Under the pieces are notes generated by a model. The model worked only from the letters and a program-made list of their open reading frames with translations, ran no database searches and had not been told where the DNA came from. The position numbers and the translations under genes are program-made. Below are positions 42,023-55,079 of a DNA stretch of 64,000 bases, in pieces. Source of the stretch: an uncultured bacterium (GTDB lineage Bacteria; Planctomycetota; JAJSAM01; JAJVHW01); assembly GCA_937996235.1 (NCBI GenBank), contig CALKVK010000006.1:124001-188000 (forward strand), read 5' to 3'. Each line of letters begins with the position of its first letter. Positions within the stretch are counted from its first letter, which is position 1.

Positions 42023-42900
42023 AGACCGCGCAGGAAGTCCGGGACGAACGGTGCACCGCCCGGCGCGGCGAGCACCGCGTCGAGCGTCTCGAGCACACGC
42101 TCCTTGTCCTTCGGCAGCGTGCCGCCGAGCGGCAGGTAGTTGCTCGCGTGGTTGCTGCGGAACACGGCGCCCGAGACGTCGAGGTGCGCCACGAACTCGC
42201 GCAGCTCCCGTGTGAGCTCGACGGGGTCGAGCTCGTCGACCTCGCCGCGCTCGGCCTGCTCCCAGAGCGGCGTGCCTTCGACGGGCGTCATCACGAGCGT
42301 GCTGACGAAGCGCGGGTCGATCGCGGAGACCACGCGGCCCGAGGCGCGCGCGTGCTCGAGCGAGAGCGCGCGGCCGCCGGCGCCGAGCAGCACCATCGTC
42401 GAGAGCCGCACGCCCGCCTCGCCCGCCTTCCGCGCGACGCGCACCATCGTCTCCGCGTCCACGCCCTTCGCGAGGCGCGCGAGCACCGCGTCGTGGCCGC
42501 TCTCGACGCCGAGGTAGTACTGCACGAGCCCGGCGTCGCGCAGGCCGCGCATCTCCTCGACGCTGCGCACGCCGAGCGCCTGCGGCGACGCGTAGCACGA
42601 GACGCGCCGGAGGTCGGGGAACGCCGCGCGCAGCAGATCGAGCACGCCGTGCAGGAACGACGCCTTCGCGATCAGCGCGTCGCCGTCGGCGAGGAACACC
42701 TTCCGCACGCGCGCGCCGAGGTGCTCCCGCGCCCAGTCGATCTCGCGGCGCAGCTCGTCGAGCGGACGCACGCGGAAGCGCTTCTCGCGGTACATGCCGC
42801 AGAACGTGCACTCGTTCCACGAGCAGCCGATCGTCGCCTGCAGGATCAGGCTGTCGGCCTCGGAGGGCGGGCGGTAGAGCGTGCCTTCGTAGCGGATCAT
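42019..42900 (-). CDS. Radical SAM protein
   Basis: A 293-residue radical SAM enzyme. The cluster-binding cysteines are Cys26, Cys31 and Cys34 (GCSWNECTFCGMY), a CX4CX2C spacing rather than the common CX3CX2C. The SAM-binding GE-type and GxIxGxxE-type segments appear as KVFLADGDALIA and YYLGVESGHD. A family of unassigned radical SAM proteins with GCSxNxCxFC shares this layout. The reaction is unknown. It may be co-transcribed with the small upstream gene, whose stop lies 25 bases before this ATG. Confidence 0.82.
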   Translation of the reverse strand: MIRYEGTLYRPPSEADSLILQATIGCSWNECTFCGMYREKRFRVRPLDELRREIDWAREHLGARVRKVFLADGDALIAKASFLHGVLDLLRAAFPDLRRVSCYASPQALGVRSVEEMRGLRDAGLVQYYLGVESGHDAVLARLAKGVDAETMVRVARKAGEAGVRLSTMVLLGAGGRALSLEHARASGRVVSAIDPRFVSTLVMTPVEGTPLWEQAERGEVDELDPVELTRELREFVAHLDVSGAVFRSNHASNYLPLGGTLPKDKERVLETLDAVLAAPGGAPFVPDFLRGL

Positions 42901-42925
42901 CGGACGACGCTCCGCGCCGCGGCGC

Positions 42926-43333
42926 TCACTTGCCGAGCGGCTTGAACGGCTCGTAGTCGGGGCAGTGGCGGACGCGGATCTCCTCGGCGCGCGCCTCGTC
43001 GCCGAGCGACGCGTACGCGCGCACGGCGTCCACGTAGCGCTCGTTCGCGAGCGCGCTCGTCGCCACCTCGGTCCAGCGCGCGGTGTCGGCCTTCGTGCCC
43101 CGCAGCCGCTCGACCGCCTGGAGCAGGAACGCCGAGCCGCGCTTCACGCTCTCGGCCTCGATGCGCTCGATCAGCTTCGCGTTGCGCGTGACCTCGACGT
43201 AGTCGAGCGCCTCGCCGAAGCGTCCCGCGTCGAGGAGTGCCGAGGCGACGCCGTCGATGCGTGCCGTGTCCGGCGGCTCGCGGTGGAGCAGCTCGCGCTT
43301 CTCCAGCGGGTGACGCGGTTCCTTCGCGGCCAT
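42926..43333 (-). CDS. Small helical hypothetical protein
   Basis: A 135-residue soluble helical protein with TPR-like helix pairs (FGEALDYVEVTRNAKLIERIE, RYVDAVRAYASLGDEARAEEI). No family is recognised. ATG start, and composition unlike a wrong-frame translation. It may be the first gene of a two-gene unit with the radical SAM protein. Confidence 0.6.
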   Translation of the reverse strand: MAAKEPRHPLEKRELLHREPPDTARIDGVASALLDAGRFGEALDYVEVTRNAKLIERIEAESVKRGSAFLLQAVERLRGTKADTARWTEVATSALANERYVDAVRAYASLGDEARAEEIRVRHCPDYEPFKPLGK

Positions 43334-43524
43334 GTCAGCTCACTCCGATCCGTCGCGAGTACGATCTCGTTGCGCAGCCCGCGGGGCGGCGCGAACCGCA
43401 GAACCTACGGCCCCGGTCCGAGGCCCGGCGTGGAATCTCAGAGCACGGACGGCCCGCTCCGCAGGCGGCGCAGCCCTTGGGCCGCGCCCGCCGCGGAGGC
43501 GCACGTCCGCGGTCCGGGGTGCGC

Positions 43525-48798
<5,274 letters not shown>

Positions 48799-48911
48799 GG
48801 CGGCGGCACCCCCGACCGCGCACCGCCGGCACATCCTTCGCCCCGGCATCTCCGCGCGCGCTCGCACGCCCTCGACGGGCGTACGAGAGCCCCACCCGCA
48901 CGCCGCCCTGT

Positions 48912-48950
48912 TCGCTCGCCGCCGGATAGCTCGCGGATCAGCCGCGCGAA
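48912..48950. repeat. 39-bp degenerate direct repeat, copy 1
   Basis: Shares 16 leading bases (TCGCTCGCCGCCGGAT) and 9 trailing bases (CCGCGCGAA) with 49124-49162, around a diverged 14-base middle. A further matching block precedes it (about 48852-48898 against 48995-49040, containing CACGCCCTCGACGGGC). Confidence 0.6.
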
Positions 48951-49035
48951 TTGGCAGCGACGGTCGCGCCCTCGCACACCCGCGCACCCGCCGCCCCGCG
49001 CGCTCCCACGCCCTCGACGGGCTTGCGGAAGCCCC

Positions 49036-49068
49036 GCCCGTCCGCGTCAGCGGACGGGCCACTAGCAC
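49036..49068 (-). repeat. GTGCTAGTG-hairpin element, copy B
   Basis: On the minus strand: GTGCTAGTG (49068-49060), then a perfect 10-bp stem GCCCGTCCGC / GCGGACGGGC with a TGAC loop. It has the same architecture as the copy at 51112-51146. Confidence 0.55.
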
Positions 49069-49093
49069 AGGGGGCCCCGGCCGCGACCGGCGT

Positions 49094-49116
49094 GCCATCC
49101 GCGTCCCGCGGATGGC
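49094..49116. terminator. 9-bp stem-loop
   Basis: GCCATCCGC (49094-49102) and GCGGATGGC (49108-49116) around GTCCC. One of three strong hairpins in the spacer between two convergent genes. Confidence 0.4.
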
Positions 49117-49123
49117 GGGCCGG

Positions 49124-49162
49124 TCGCTCGCCGCCGGATCGTTTCGGGATCTGCCGCGCGAA
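49124..49162. repeat. 39-bp degenerate direct repeat, copy 2
   Basis: Partner of 48912-48950. This copy has been turned into the left arm of a perfect 28-bp inverted repeat, while copy 1 has no such partner. Confidence 0.6.
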
Positions 49163-49194
49163 GCGCCGGCAGATCCCGAAACGATCCGGCGGCG
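49129..49194. terminator. Perfect 28-bp inverted repeat
   Basis: Arms 49129-49156 and 49167-49194 are exact reverse complements with a 10-base loop. The left arm lies almost wholly within the second copy of the 39-bp repeat (49124-49162). It would form a very stable hairpin in transcripts from either side and lies between convergent genes. Confidence 0.6.
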
Positions 49195-49345
49195 CCGGGG
49201 CCCCGCACGGGACTCTCCCGACACCGCCTTCTTGAGGGGATCGCATCCCCCGGAGAGCGAGCGCCGTGCCACACTCGGACTCCCCTCGCCGCGTCCGCGT
49301 TCGCGAACGATCGTTGTCACGCGACGCGCAACGCTGGAAACGGCG

Positions 49346-50191
49346 TTACGTCGTGGCGGGCAGGCGCCGCGACTCGCGCGCGTCGACGCGCGCGCGCGCA
49401 CGCCGCACGCGCTCGACCCACGCGCGCAGAGTCGACCGCGGCGCCGTCTCGCCGACGTACGCGCGCAGGGCCCTGAGCCGCTCCGCACGCGACGCGAAGC
49501 GCGCGAGCCCGACGTCCGCGCAGCCCAGGTCGTGCGCCGCGCGCGGGGGCGCGAGTCGCACGAGCTCGCGCGCCTTCGGACAGTCCACCTTCCACGTGCG
49601 CGCGCCGTCGACGAGCACGTTGCGCAGATGGTGTTCGCCGTCGAGCACGTGCGCGTCGTGCATCGCGCGCGTGCGGCGTGCGAGGTCGGCGAGCACGCGG
49701 CGGCGCAGCGCGGCGTCGTGCGTGTCGCGCAGCCACGTGGCGAGGTCGATCGCATCCGGGACGGGTGTGAGGAACAGCGTGCAGCTCGCGACGAGGCCGC
49801 GTCGCCGCGCGACGACGAACGCGAGCGGCTCCGGGTGGAACGCGCCCGTCGCGTAGGTGCGTGCGAGCGCGGCGAACTCGCGCTCGGCGGGCGACGCGGC
49901 GAGCGCCGTGGTCCGACCGACGCCCTTCAGACGTTCGCGCAGCCGCGTCCAGCGCCAGCGCTTGCGGACCACGAGACCGACGCCGGCGACCGGTACGAGC
50001 GCCGTGTCGGTGCTGCGGCTCCGCGCGAGTTCGCGCGAGGGGTCCGCCTGCTCGGCCTCGATCAGGGCGCACGGCACGCCCGACGGGTCGCGCGCCCCGG
50101 CGGCGAGCGCGGCGGCGCCCGGCGCCAGCCGGAACGTGCGGACGAGGCCCGCGTCAGGCGACGGATTCGCTCCGAAACGCTCTTGACCCAC
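49346..50191 (-). CDS. WaaP/LPS kinase-like protein, altered catalytic motif
   Basis: A 281-residue protein kinase-fold protein of the lipopolysaccharide kinase (Kdo/WaaP) type. The N-lobe has VVRKRWRWTRL, and the catalytic region reads MHDAHVLDGEHHLRNVLVDG followed by WKVDCPKARE. In WaaP the catalytic loop reads HRDxxxxN. Aligned on Asn191, the catalytic Asp position is Glu186 and the His/Arg are Asp184/Gly185; the metal-binding Asp203 is kept. It may be a weak kinase, a pseudokinase, or simply divergent. GTG start at 50191; its start overlaps the -35 region of the divergent HU gene. Confidence 0.7.
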   Translation of the reverse strand: MGQERFGANPSPDAGLVRTFRLAPGAAALAAGARDPSGVPCALIEAEQADPSRELARSRSTDTALVPVAGVGLVVRKRWRWTRLRERLKGVGRTTALAASPAEREFAALARTYATGAFHPEPLAFVVARRRGLVASCTLFLTPVPDAIDLATWLRDTHDAALRRRVLADLARRTRAMHDAHVLDGEHHLRNVLVDGARTWKVDCPKARELVRLAPPRAAHDLGCADVGLARFASRAERLRALRAYVGETAPRSTLRAWVERVRRARARVDARESRRLPATT

Positions 50192-50212
50192 TGCGCACCC
50201 CGGGGCTACGTT
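50183..50212 (+). promoter_or_regulatory. Promoter of the HU-family gene
   Basis: TTGACC (50183-50188) and TACGTT (50207-50212) separated by 18 bases, the best sigma-70 promoter in the window. Its -35 box overlaps the start codon of the divergent WaaP-like gene. Confidence 0.6.
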
Positions 50213-50246
50213 CTTCTAACTCACGCCCAACAGCGGAGATAGGACA

Positions 50247-50271
50247 CCCTCCGGGCGACAGACCCGGAGGG
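50247..50271 (+). promoter_or_regulatory. Leader hairpin of the HU-family mRNA
   Basis: Perfect 9-bp arms CCCTCCGGG (50247-50255) and CCCGGAGGG (50263-50271) around CGACAGA, in the roughly 120-base leader. It contains an SD-like GGAGG in the 3' arm. A role in mRNA stability or translation is possible. Confidence 0.4.
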
Positions 50272-50338
50272 GCGGTCAACACCTTGGGGGGCCCGCACGG
50301 GCCCGTTCGGAAGTCCGGGCCACCGTGCGGTGTACGTC

Positions 50339-50635
50339 ATGGCCACGATCACGAAGAAAGAGCTCGTCGCCCGCATCGCCGCTCAGACCGGGCAGACGAA
50401 GGTGGTCACGAAGGACATCCTGCAGCGCTTCCTCGACGAGATCATCGAGGAACTCTCGCAGGGCAATCGCCTCGAGTTCCGCGAGTTCGGCGTCTTCGAG
50501 ATCAAGGAGCGGCCCCCGCGGCGTGCCCAGAACCCGCGCACGCTCGAGAAGGTGGACGTGCCCGCGAAGCGCGTCGTGAAGTTCAAGGTCGGCCGCATGA
50601 TGAAGCAGCGCGTCGGCGGCAGCGACGAGGACTGA
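50339..50635 (+). CDS. HU/IHF-family DNA-binding protein
   Basis: A 98-residue nucleoid protein that bends DNA as a dimer. It begins TITKKELVARIAAQTG, with the beta-arm region EFREFGVFEIKERPPRRAQNPRTLEKVDVPAKRVVKFKVGR, matching the HU/IHF family; the loop NPRT replaces the usual NPxT/NPQT turn. The ATG at 50339 is chosen over the GTG at 50330. A strong promoter and a hairpin leader precede it. It is not adjacent to any subunit partner, so it probably works as a homodimer. Confidence 0.92.
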   Translation: MATITKKELVARIAAQTGQTKVVTKDILQRFLDEIIEELSQGNRLEFREFGVFEIKERPPRRAQNPRTLEKVDVPAKRVVKFKVGRMMKQRVGGSDED

Positions 50636-51006
50636 GCCGAGGGCCCTGCCGCGGCGCGCTCGCGAGCCGCTGCGCGCGGTCGCCGCGGGCTGACGCCCGG
50701 CTGACGCGCCTCGAGAGCGACTCCGGGACCGCGCCCCCTGGCACCACGCGGCAGGGACCCGTTCCCCGCGGCGCGGGCCCTGCCGGCTCGGCGCTCCCGA
50801 GCCCGACGCGGTGGCCTGCCGGGCTGCCGCGGGCCTGTGCGTCCCGCGCGCGCAGTCCCCGTCAGCCCGGTGCCGCGGCCACCGACGGCCGGATCGCTGT
50901 CCCTCCCGCGTCGTACTGTTCCCCTGTCGGTCCGGGAGACCGGCGCGGGTGCGGCCGAGACGCTCGCCCCGCCGCGCCTCCCGCCGGAGGCCGACCGGAG
51001 GTCGTG

Positions 51007-51087
51007 ATGTCGGTTCGTCAGGCTGCTTCGGAACTGCCCGTCCTCGCCGCGCTCGCGGTCGTCGTCCTGGCGTTCTTCGCCTTCTGA
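51007..51087 (+). CDS. Candidate 26-residue single-pass membrane peptide
   Basis: ATG at 51007 with GGAGG five bases upstream (50997-51001) opens a 26-residue frame: a short polar start (MSVRQAASE) and then a hydrophobic helix of about 17 residues (LPVLAALAVVVLAFFAF). A stem-loop covers its stop codon. The combination of a good ribosome-binding site, a membrane helix and an end stem in otherwise empty DNA is what a small membrane protein gene looks like. No homologue is known to me. Confidence 0.45.
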   Translation: MSVRQAASELPVLAALAVVVLAFFAF

Positions 51088-51105
51088 GCCTGCGGCTCGG
51101 AAGGC
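51079..51105 (+). terminator. 12-bp stem over the stop of the small gene
   Basis: GCCTTCTGAGCC (51079-51090) pairs with GGCTCGGAAGGC (51094-51105), one G-U pair included, around a TGC loop. The TGA of the 26-codon gene is in the left arm. AAAGAC follows, not a U-tract. Confidence 0.5.
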
Positions 51106-51111
51106 AAAGAC

Positions 51112-51146
51112 GTGCTAGTGGCCGCGCCGCCTGACGGCGACGCGGC
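51112..51146 (+). repeat. GTGCTAGTG-hairpin element, copy C
   Basis: GTGCTAGTG (51112-51120), then stem GCCGCGCCGCC / GGCGACGCGGC with one mismatch and a TGAC loop. The copy at 49036-49068 has the same nonamer, stem start GCC and TGAC loop. A third nonamer is at 18402-18410. Confidence 0.55.
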
Positions 51147-51680
51147 AGGCACCAGCGGCCCGTCGGGCCGCCGGTGCGGGGCCTTGGGCGGTCGTCTCGC
51201 ACTGGGTGCTGGGCCAGCGCAGCAGGCTGCGGCGCCGCTCCTCCCGCGCGCACGCCGCCACCGCAGCGCCCGTCAACGCCGGTCCCTCCTGCGTCCGCGA
51301 TGGGCGCGCACCTGAGGACCGACCCCGATCTGGCGGGCGTCTCGGGCGGGCGCGCGCTCCACGGCGTGCATCCGGCGGGCACGCTCGGCTGCAGCGCAAC
51401 GCCGAAGCGGCCGCGCGGTCCCGTTGGGACGCGCGACTCAGTTGCCGGCCACGGGGCGCCGGCCGGCGGCCGTCGAAGGCTCGCCGAGGTGCCCGGGCGT
51501 GGCGCGTCCGTCCACTGACAACGAACCGTGTCGTGCTGGAACGGGCGTTGACGGTCGGCGGGGCGCCGGCACCCTGCGCCCGCCGGGGCACGGGGGTTGC
51601 GGGCGACCCTGTTCGGCGGGCCGTTCCGCTCCGATCGGCGGCCGGAGCGAGCCCGTGCGCGACCTCACGACACCGGGGGC

Positions 51681-51686
51681 TAGAAT
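51681..51686 (+). promoter_or_regulatory. -10-like box of the zinc-ribbon/HEAT gene
   Basis: GC-TAGAAT lies 22 bases before the ATG at 51709. It argues against the in-frame ATG at 51685, which overlaps the box. Confidence 0.4.
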
Positions 51687-51708
51687 GGCGACGCGCGGAG
51701 AGACCGTG

Positions 51709-53142
51709 ATGGAACTCCATTTCTGCAGCGTCTGCGGCTACTCGATCCCCAACGCGGAGGTCGATTCGGGCTCCGCCCGTGGGGCCGACGGGCAGCTCCT
51801 GTGTGCCGAGCACCGCACCGCCGGGGCGGCGGGCGCGGCGCCGGGCGCCGCTCCGCCGGGTGCCGGGCCCAGCCTCACGCTGACCGAGGACGAGCTCGAG
51901 CTGCTGTTCTGCGCGAACTGCCGCATCTCCGTGCCCGTCAGCGACTTCAAGTCGGGCCGCGCACGGCGTGAGTACGGCTCGCTCCTGTGCGCGATCTGCG
52001 CGAAGGCCGATCCGGGTGCGCGCGCGGCGCGCCGGGAGTCGGTCGAGGCCGAGATGGCGGCCGACGCCGCGGCGAACGACGCCGTCCACGCGTACCGTTG
52101 CGCGGTCTGTTCCGTGGCCGTGCCGCAGAGCGCGGTGGTCACGGGGAAGGCGCAGCTCGACGGGGACCGCGTCACGTGCCCGGCGTGCCGGGCGGCGGCG
52201 ACGTCGCGCGCCGGCGGCTCGTTCGTCGCGACGGCCGTGCTCGTGATCGTCGTCGCAGCGCTCGCGGGCGCGGCCGCGTGGGTGGGGCTGCCGCGGCTGA
52301 TCGACCGCGGCGTGCAGCCCGTGCGCGACGGCCTCGAGAACCGCATCGCCGCGCTCGAGCGTTCGTCGGCCGCGCGCGTCGACCAGGCGTCCGACGCGGC
52401 CGAGGGCGAGCGCGCGCGGATCACGACGGACGTCGAGACCCTGGGCGCCGCCGTCGCCGACCTGCGATCGCAGGTCGCGAACCTCCGCGCCGAGATGGCC
52501 GGGGTGCGCGACGAGCTCGCCCGCGAGGACGCCCGCAGCGAGCGCCGGCTCGCGCAGCTCGAGAGCCAGATGGTCGAGATCGTCCGGGCGCTCGCGAACC
52601 GCGCGGAGTCGGCGCAGCGCGATCCGCCGCGCCGCGACGACACGGAGAAGCCGCCCGTCGTCGAGCCGCCGGTGCGCGACGAGCCGCCCACCGAGCCGCC
52701 GCCGGTCGTGCAGCAGGTCGATCCCGAGGTCGCGCGCCTCGTCAAGGACCTGCTCGAGTCGCCCGACGAGGGCGTGCGCTTCCCCGCCGCGAACGAGCTC
52801 GGCCGGCGCGGCGACGAGACGGCCATCCCGGCGCTCTGCCATGCGCTCGCGAACGACAAGAACTTCCTCGTGCGGCGCGCCTGCGCGCGCTCGCTGAGTT
52901 CGCTGAAGGCGTGGTTCGCGTGCCCCTACCTGGTCGACGCGCTCGAGGACAAGGAAGCCTACGTGGCGGTCACGGCCAACTTCGCGCTCAAGGCCATCAC
53001 CGGTCAGGAGTTCGAGATCGAGCAGGACCAGTCGGTGACCGAGCGCAAGCGCCGGGCGAAGAAGGCGCGCAAGTGGTGGGACGACAACAAGGACGCGCCG
53101 CCCGACGGCGTCTCGCGGCACCCCGCGGAGCTCGTCCAGTAG
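51709..53142 (+). CDS. Membrane protein with zinc ribbons, coiled coil and HEAT repeats
   Basis: A 477-residue protein. Three zinc-ribbon-like units fill the first 165 residues: Cys6-x2-Cys9 with Cys32-x2-His35; FCANC with LLCAIC; YRCAVC with VTCPAC. One transmembrane helix (about 172-194) is followed by a coiled coil (about 205-300), a Pro/Glu-rich linker, and HEAT-like repeats (335-430). The end is ALKAITGQEF...KWWDDN, the same module as in the protein at 32467. The ribbons would lie in the cytoplasm and the HEAT part outside. Likely a scaffold of unknown role. Confidence 0.78.
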   Translation: MELHFCSVCGYSIPNAEVDSGSARGADGQLLCAEHRTAGAAGAAPGAAPPGAGPSLTLTEDELELLFCANCRISVPVSDFKSGRARREYGSLLCAICAKADPGARAARRESVEAEMAADAAANDAVHAYRCAVCSVAVPQSAVVTGKAQLDGDRVTCPACRAAATSRAGGSFVATAVLVIVVAALAGAAAWVGLPRLIDRGVQPVRDGLENRIAALERSSAARVDQASDAAEGERARITTDVETLGAAVADLRSQVANLRAEMAGVRDELAREDARSERRLAQLESQMVEIVRALANRAESAQRDPPRRDDTEKPPVVEPPVRDEPPTEPPPVVQQVDPEVARLVKDLLESPDEGVRFPAANELGRRGDETAIPALCHALANDKNFLVRRACARSLSSLKAWFACPYLVDALEDKEAYVAVTANFALKAITGQEFEIEQDQSVTERKRRAKKARKWWDDNKDAPPDGVSRHPAELVQ

Positions 53143-53158
53143 CGGCGCCGCCGCGCCC

Positions 53159-54985
53159 TCAGCCGCTCGCCGCGGCGCCCGACTGCACGTTCCAGAGATC
53201 CGCGTAGAGGCCGCCGCGCGCGACGAGCTCGTCGTGCCGGCCCTCCTCGGCGATGCGTCCGCGGTCGAGCACGAGGATGCGGTCGGCCTGCCGGATCGTC
53301 GAGAGCCGGTGCGCGATGACGAGCGCCGTGCGCCCGGCGGTGATGCGCGCCAGGTTCTGCTGGATCTCGCGCTCCGTCTCGGTGTCCACCGACGACGTCG
53401 CCTCGTCGAGGACGAGCAGCGGCGCGTCCTTGAGGATCGCGCGCGCGATGGACAGGCGCTGCCGCTGGCCGCCCGAGAGCTTGATGCCGCGCTCGCCGAC
53501 GATCGTCTCGTAGCCGTTCGGCAGCGTGGCGACGAACTCGTGCAGGTGCGCCACGCGCGCCGCGCGCTCGACGTCGGCGAGCGACGGCTCGCCGCCGTCG
53601 CGTGCGCCGAGACCGTAGGCGATGTTCTCGCGGATCGTCCCGTGGAACAGGTACACGTCCTGCGTCACGACCGCGATGCGGCGGCGCAGCTCGCGCTGCG
53701 CGACGCGCCGCACGTCGTGGCCGTCCACGCGCACCGCGCCGCCGCCGACGTCGTAGAGGCGCAGCAGCAGCTTGACGAGCGTCGACTTGCCGGCGCCCGT
53801 CGGTCCCGCGATGCCCACGGTCTCGCCCGGCGCCACGCGGAACGTGAGACCGGCGAGCACGCGCTCGCCGTGGCCGTAGTCGAAGTGCACGTCGTCGAAC
53901 TCGACGGCGCCGCGCGCCGCGCCGAGCGCCTCGGGCTGCGCGGGATCGACCACGCGTGACGGCGTGTCGAGCAGGCCGAACACGCGTGCGGAGCTGGCGG
54001 CCGCGCGCTGGTACTCGTCGAACGTCGTGCCGAGGCGCGTCATCGGCCACAGGATGCGCTGGATCATCATGCCGAAGAGCACGAGCAGGCTTGCCGGCAC
54101 ACGCCCTTCCACCGCCCACACGCCGCCGAGCACGAGGGAGCCGGCGAAGCCGAGCGCGATCGCCATGCGGATCAGGGGGATGAACGCCGTCGAGAGACGG
54201 ATGGCCGCGTGGTTCGCCGTGCGGTACGCGTCGGACGCCGTCGCCACGCGTTCGCGCTCCGCCGCCTCGGCGGTGAAGCTCTTGATGACCACGATGCCCG
54301 CGATGTTGTTCTCGAGGCGTGCGACGAGGTCGCCGACGGCGGCGCGCACGCGCGCGTAGCGCGGCTCGAGCCGCTTCGAGAAGCGCAGGCTGCCCCACAC
54401 GATCAGCGGCACGGGCGCCAGTCCGACGAGCGCGAGCTCCCACGACGAGAGCAGGAGCGACGCGCCCGCGAAGAGCACGAGCACGACGAGCTGGACGATG
54501 TCGTTGAACCCGGTGTTGAGGAAGCGCTCGAGCTGGTTGACGTCGTCGTTCAGCATCGAGAGCGTGCGCCCGAGCCGGTGCTCCTCGAAGAAGCGCAGCT
54601 CGCGCTCCTGCATGCGCTCGTAGGCGTCGAGCCGCAGGCGGTGCTGGACGTCCTGCGCGAGCGTCTTGAAGCCCGTGTCGTAGAGCCACTGGAACGCGCT
54701 CTCGAGCGCGAAGATCACGACCGTCAGCACGCCCAGCCCGACGAACGCCGCCGTCGTGCCGCGGCCGAGGAACGGCGCCACCAGGGCTGCGCCGAACCCC
54801 GACGGATCCCGCCCGGCCGCGACGTCGACGTACCACGCGACGATGAACGGCGGCATCAGGTCGAACACCTTGTTCAGTGCGCTCGCCGTGATCGCGAACG
54901 TCAGCCGTGCGCGCTCCGGTGCGAGGTAGCGGAAGAGCCGCGCCATCGGGCGGTCCACCGGCTCGAGGAGCGGGGCGTCGGGCAT
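53159..54985 (-). CDS. ABC exporter with fused membrane and ATPase domains (MsbA-like)
   Basis: A 608-residue half-transporter working as a homodimer. Six transmembrane helices (about 25-320) are followed by an ATPase with Walker A GPTGAGKST, Q-loop VVTQDVYLFHG, signature LSGGQRQRLS, Walker B LLVLDEATSSVD and H-loop VIAHRLST. Lipid A or sphingolipid flipping would suit the local lipid genes, but drug or peptide export is equally possible from sequence. A TAACGA box lies 6 bases before the ATG. It ends convergently to the zinc-ribbon gene. Confidence 0.9.
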   Translation of the reverse strand: MPDAPLLEPVDRPMARLFRYLAPERARLTFAITASALNKVFDLMPPFIVAWYVDVAAGRDPSGFGAALVAPFLGRGTTAAFVGLGVLTVVIFALESAFQWLYDTGFKTLAQDVQHRLRLDAYERMQERELRFFEEHRLGRTLSMLNDDVNQLERFLNTGFNDIVQLVVLVLFAGASLLLSSWELALVGLAPVPLIVWGSLRFSKRLEPRYARVRAAVGDLVARLENNIAGIVVIKSFTAEAAERERVATASDAYRTANHAAIRLSTAFIPLIRMAIALGFAGSLVLGGVWAVEGRVPASLLVLFGMMIQRILWPMTRLGTTFDEYQRAAASSARVFGLLDTPSRVVDPAQPEALGAARGAVEFDDVHFDYGHGERVLAGLTFRVAPGETVGIAGPTGAGKSTLVKLLLRLYDVGGGAVRVDGHDVRRVAQRELRRRIAVVTQDVYLFHGTIRENIAYGLGARDGGEPSLADVERAARVAHLHEFVATLPNGYETIVGERGIKLSGGQRQRLSIARAILKDAPLLVLDEATSSVDTETEREIQQNLARITAGRTALVIAHRLSTIRQADRILVLDRGRIAEEGRHDELVARGGLYADLWNVQSGAAASG

Positions 54986-55047
54986 CGGGCCTCGTTAGCC
55001 GACGGACCCGCGGCGCGCAACGAACGCGACTGCGCGGGCCGGGCTGC

Positions 55048-55053
55048 TACGCT
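55048..55053 (+). promoter_or_regulatory. -10-like box of the DinB-like gene
   Basis: GC-TACGCT lies 26 bases before the ATG, leaving room for the GGGAGGAG ribosome-binding site. Confidence 0.4.
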
Positions 55054-55079
55054 CCCGCACGAGCGGACGGGAGGAGCCC

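Larger units (their letters stand above)
48799..49345. other. Repeat-rich spacer between convergent genes
   Basis: 547 bases without a convincing gene. They hold two degenerate copies of a direct repeat, a GTGCTAGTG-hairpin element and three strong stem-loops. All reading frames here give low-complexity Arg/Pro/Gly-rich sequence. Confidence 0.6.
50636..51708. other. 1.07-kb intergenic region
   Basis: The longest gene-poor stretch of the window. The only candidate gene is a 26-codon frame at 51007. It also holds a terminator-like stem (51079-51105), a GTGCTAGTG-hairpin element (51112-51146), a further stem at 51151-51177, and the TAGAAT box of the next gene. The rest is GC-rich with Arg/Pro/Gly-rich translations in every frame. 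A structured RNA cannot be excluded. Confidence 0.5.

Noticed and set aside
37701..42098. A minus-strand open frame of about 1465 codons opposite the metallopeptidase and TMTC genes
   Set aside because: Repetitive Arg/Glu/Leu-rich translation with no domain. The plus-strand proteins have clear motifs and starts.
50311..50338. GTG at 50330 as the start of the HU protein
   Set aside because: The ATG three codons later matches the family N-terminus; the GTG adds only M-Y-V.
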